Assembly (NCBI GenBank): GCA_937897665.1
Contig: CALCPB010000099.1
Coordinates: 1-6,646, forward strand
From: an uncultured Halomicronema sp.
GTDB lineage: Bacteria; Cyanobacteriota; Cyanobacteriia; Phormidesmidales; Phormidesmidaceae
Reading direction: 5' to 3'
Length of the DNA stretch: 6,646 nucleotides
Shown here: piece by piece, positions 6,321-6,646 of the stretch
Layout: each line of letters begins with the position of its first letter
Position numbering within the stretch: position 1 is the first letter of the stretch
Notes under the pieces: model-generated
Seen by the model: the letters and a program-made list of their open reading frames with translations, nothing else
The model's database searches: none
What the model was told of the DNA's origin: nothing
Translations under genes and position numbers: made by a program

Positions 6321-6646
6321 ATGACGACCGATCGACCCGCCGGAGTGACAATTGTGGCGGTTTTGCTACTGATAGGCGGGGTTGTTGGCCTTCTTGTGGG
6401 ATTAGCCAATCTTATCCTCAGGGAAGCCTTGGATCTTCCCGATTTGGAACCGCTCATGATGACGCTCGGCGTTCTTAGCATCCTTGAAGGGGGGGTGGGA
6501 TTAATCGCCGGGTATGGTTTGTGGACCCTAAAAGGCTGGGGCTGGTTGCTCGCTGTCGTATTTGATATATACGTCATTCTTGGCAGGGTCGCGCTGCTTT
6601 TCATCGGCCCCCACATTCCGATCATCGGCCCCCCCGAGCCGGGACA
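6321..6646 (+). CDS. Small multi-helix membrane protein, paralog 2 (cut by window end)
   Basis: An open frame of 108 codons running off the window without a stop. It starts MTTDRPAGVTIVAVL and shares GYGLWTLKGWGWLLAV (64-79) with paralog 1, at the same residue positions. Predicted helices are about 10-33, 45-68 and 73-98. The Shine-Dalgarno GAGGT stands seven bases before the ATG. The middle (residues 32-60) and the part after residue 80 diverge from paralog 1. The last visible residues form two seven-residue units, FIGPHIP and IIGPPEP, rich in Gly and Pro, which paralog 1 lacks; whether they continue is unknown. The similarity also at DNA level shows a tandem duplication with a period of about 670 bp. 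Function is not recognised. The alternative that this is a decayed copy cannot be excluded without its 3' end, but no stop or frameshift is seen. Confidence 0.75.
   Translation, partial: MTTDRPAGVTIVAVLLLIGGVVGLLVGLANLILREALDLPDLEPLMMTLGVLSILEGGVGLIAGYGLWTLKGWGWLLAVVFDIYVILGRVALLFIGPHIPIIGPPEPG
6600..6641 (+). repeat. Two in-frame 21-bp repeats at the end of paralog 2
   Basis: TTCATCGGCCCC (from 6600) and ATCATCGGCCCC (from 6621) begin two 21-base units that encode FIGPHIP and IIGPPEP. The period is exactly seven codons. Only two units are visible before the window ends, so whether this is a longer repeat tract is open. Confidence 0.45.

Noticed and set aside
6179..6625. Minus-strand 148-codon frame opposite paralog 2
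   Set aside because: It is antisense to a gene with a clear paralog and Shine-Dalgarno. Its sequence is low in hydrophobic structure and looks like a mirror of that gene.
1..6646. CRISPR array, tRNA, rRNA, insertion sequence or phage genes
   Set aside because: No regularly spaced repeats, tRNA-like cloverleaf, rRNA sequence, transposase or phage protein was recognised on either strand.

Overview
The window looks like part of a cyanobacterial chromosome. The evidence is six copies of the octamer GCGATCGC (the HIP1 repeat typical of many cyanobacteria) between positions 407 and 4767, plus a DevB/DevC/DevA-type exporter operon, a family concentrated in cyanobacteria. Nothing here fixes the genus. 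No heterocyst gene other than the exporter family is visible, so a role in heterocyst glycolipid export cannot be assumed.

Layout. Positions 130-4419 on the minus strand hold a tightly packed four-gene operon, transcribed in the order devB (membrane fusion protein), devC copy 1, devC copy 2 (FtsX/MacB-type permeases), devA (ATPase). Junctions are 0 bp, 1 bp and a 1-bp TAATG overlap, so translation is probably coupled. The two DevC proteins are clearly related but divergent, which suggests a heteromeric permease. Upstream of devB there is a candidate -10 box overlapping an 18-bp inverted repeat, then an 18-bp-stem hairpin that closes the next transcription unit. That unit is a minus-strand gene for a small VOC/glyoxalase-fold protein (4592-4963) with its own candidate -10 box.

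From 4964 to about 5531 no convincing gene is seen. This stretch carries a cluster of inverted repeats (5271-5409) that looks like a dispersed palindromic element. The right end holds two plus-strand genes for small multi-helix membrane proteins of unknown function (5651-6052, and 6321 to the window edge, incomplete). They are tandem paralogs with a period of about 670 bp. The duplication includes about 110-120 bp of upstream sequence, and indels there break any shared reading frame. This places both starts at the ATGs preceded by conserved Shine-Dalgarno sequences and makes the leaders candidate regulatory DNA or RNA.

How the genes work together. DevB, the two DevC permeases and DevA should form an inner-membrane ATP-driven exporter that docks onto a TolC-type outer-membrane channel (not in this window). 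The substrate cannot be read from sequence. The VOC protein and the small membrane proteins have separate transcription signals and no evident functional tie to the exporter. The most unusual items are the doubled devC and the tandem membrane-protein pair with its conserved leader. I do not see a clearly new multi-gene system.
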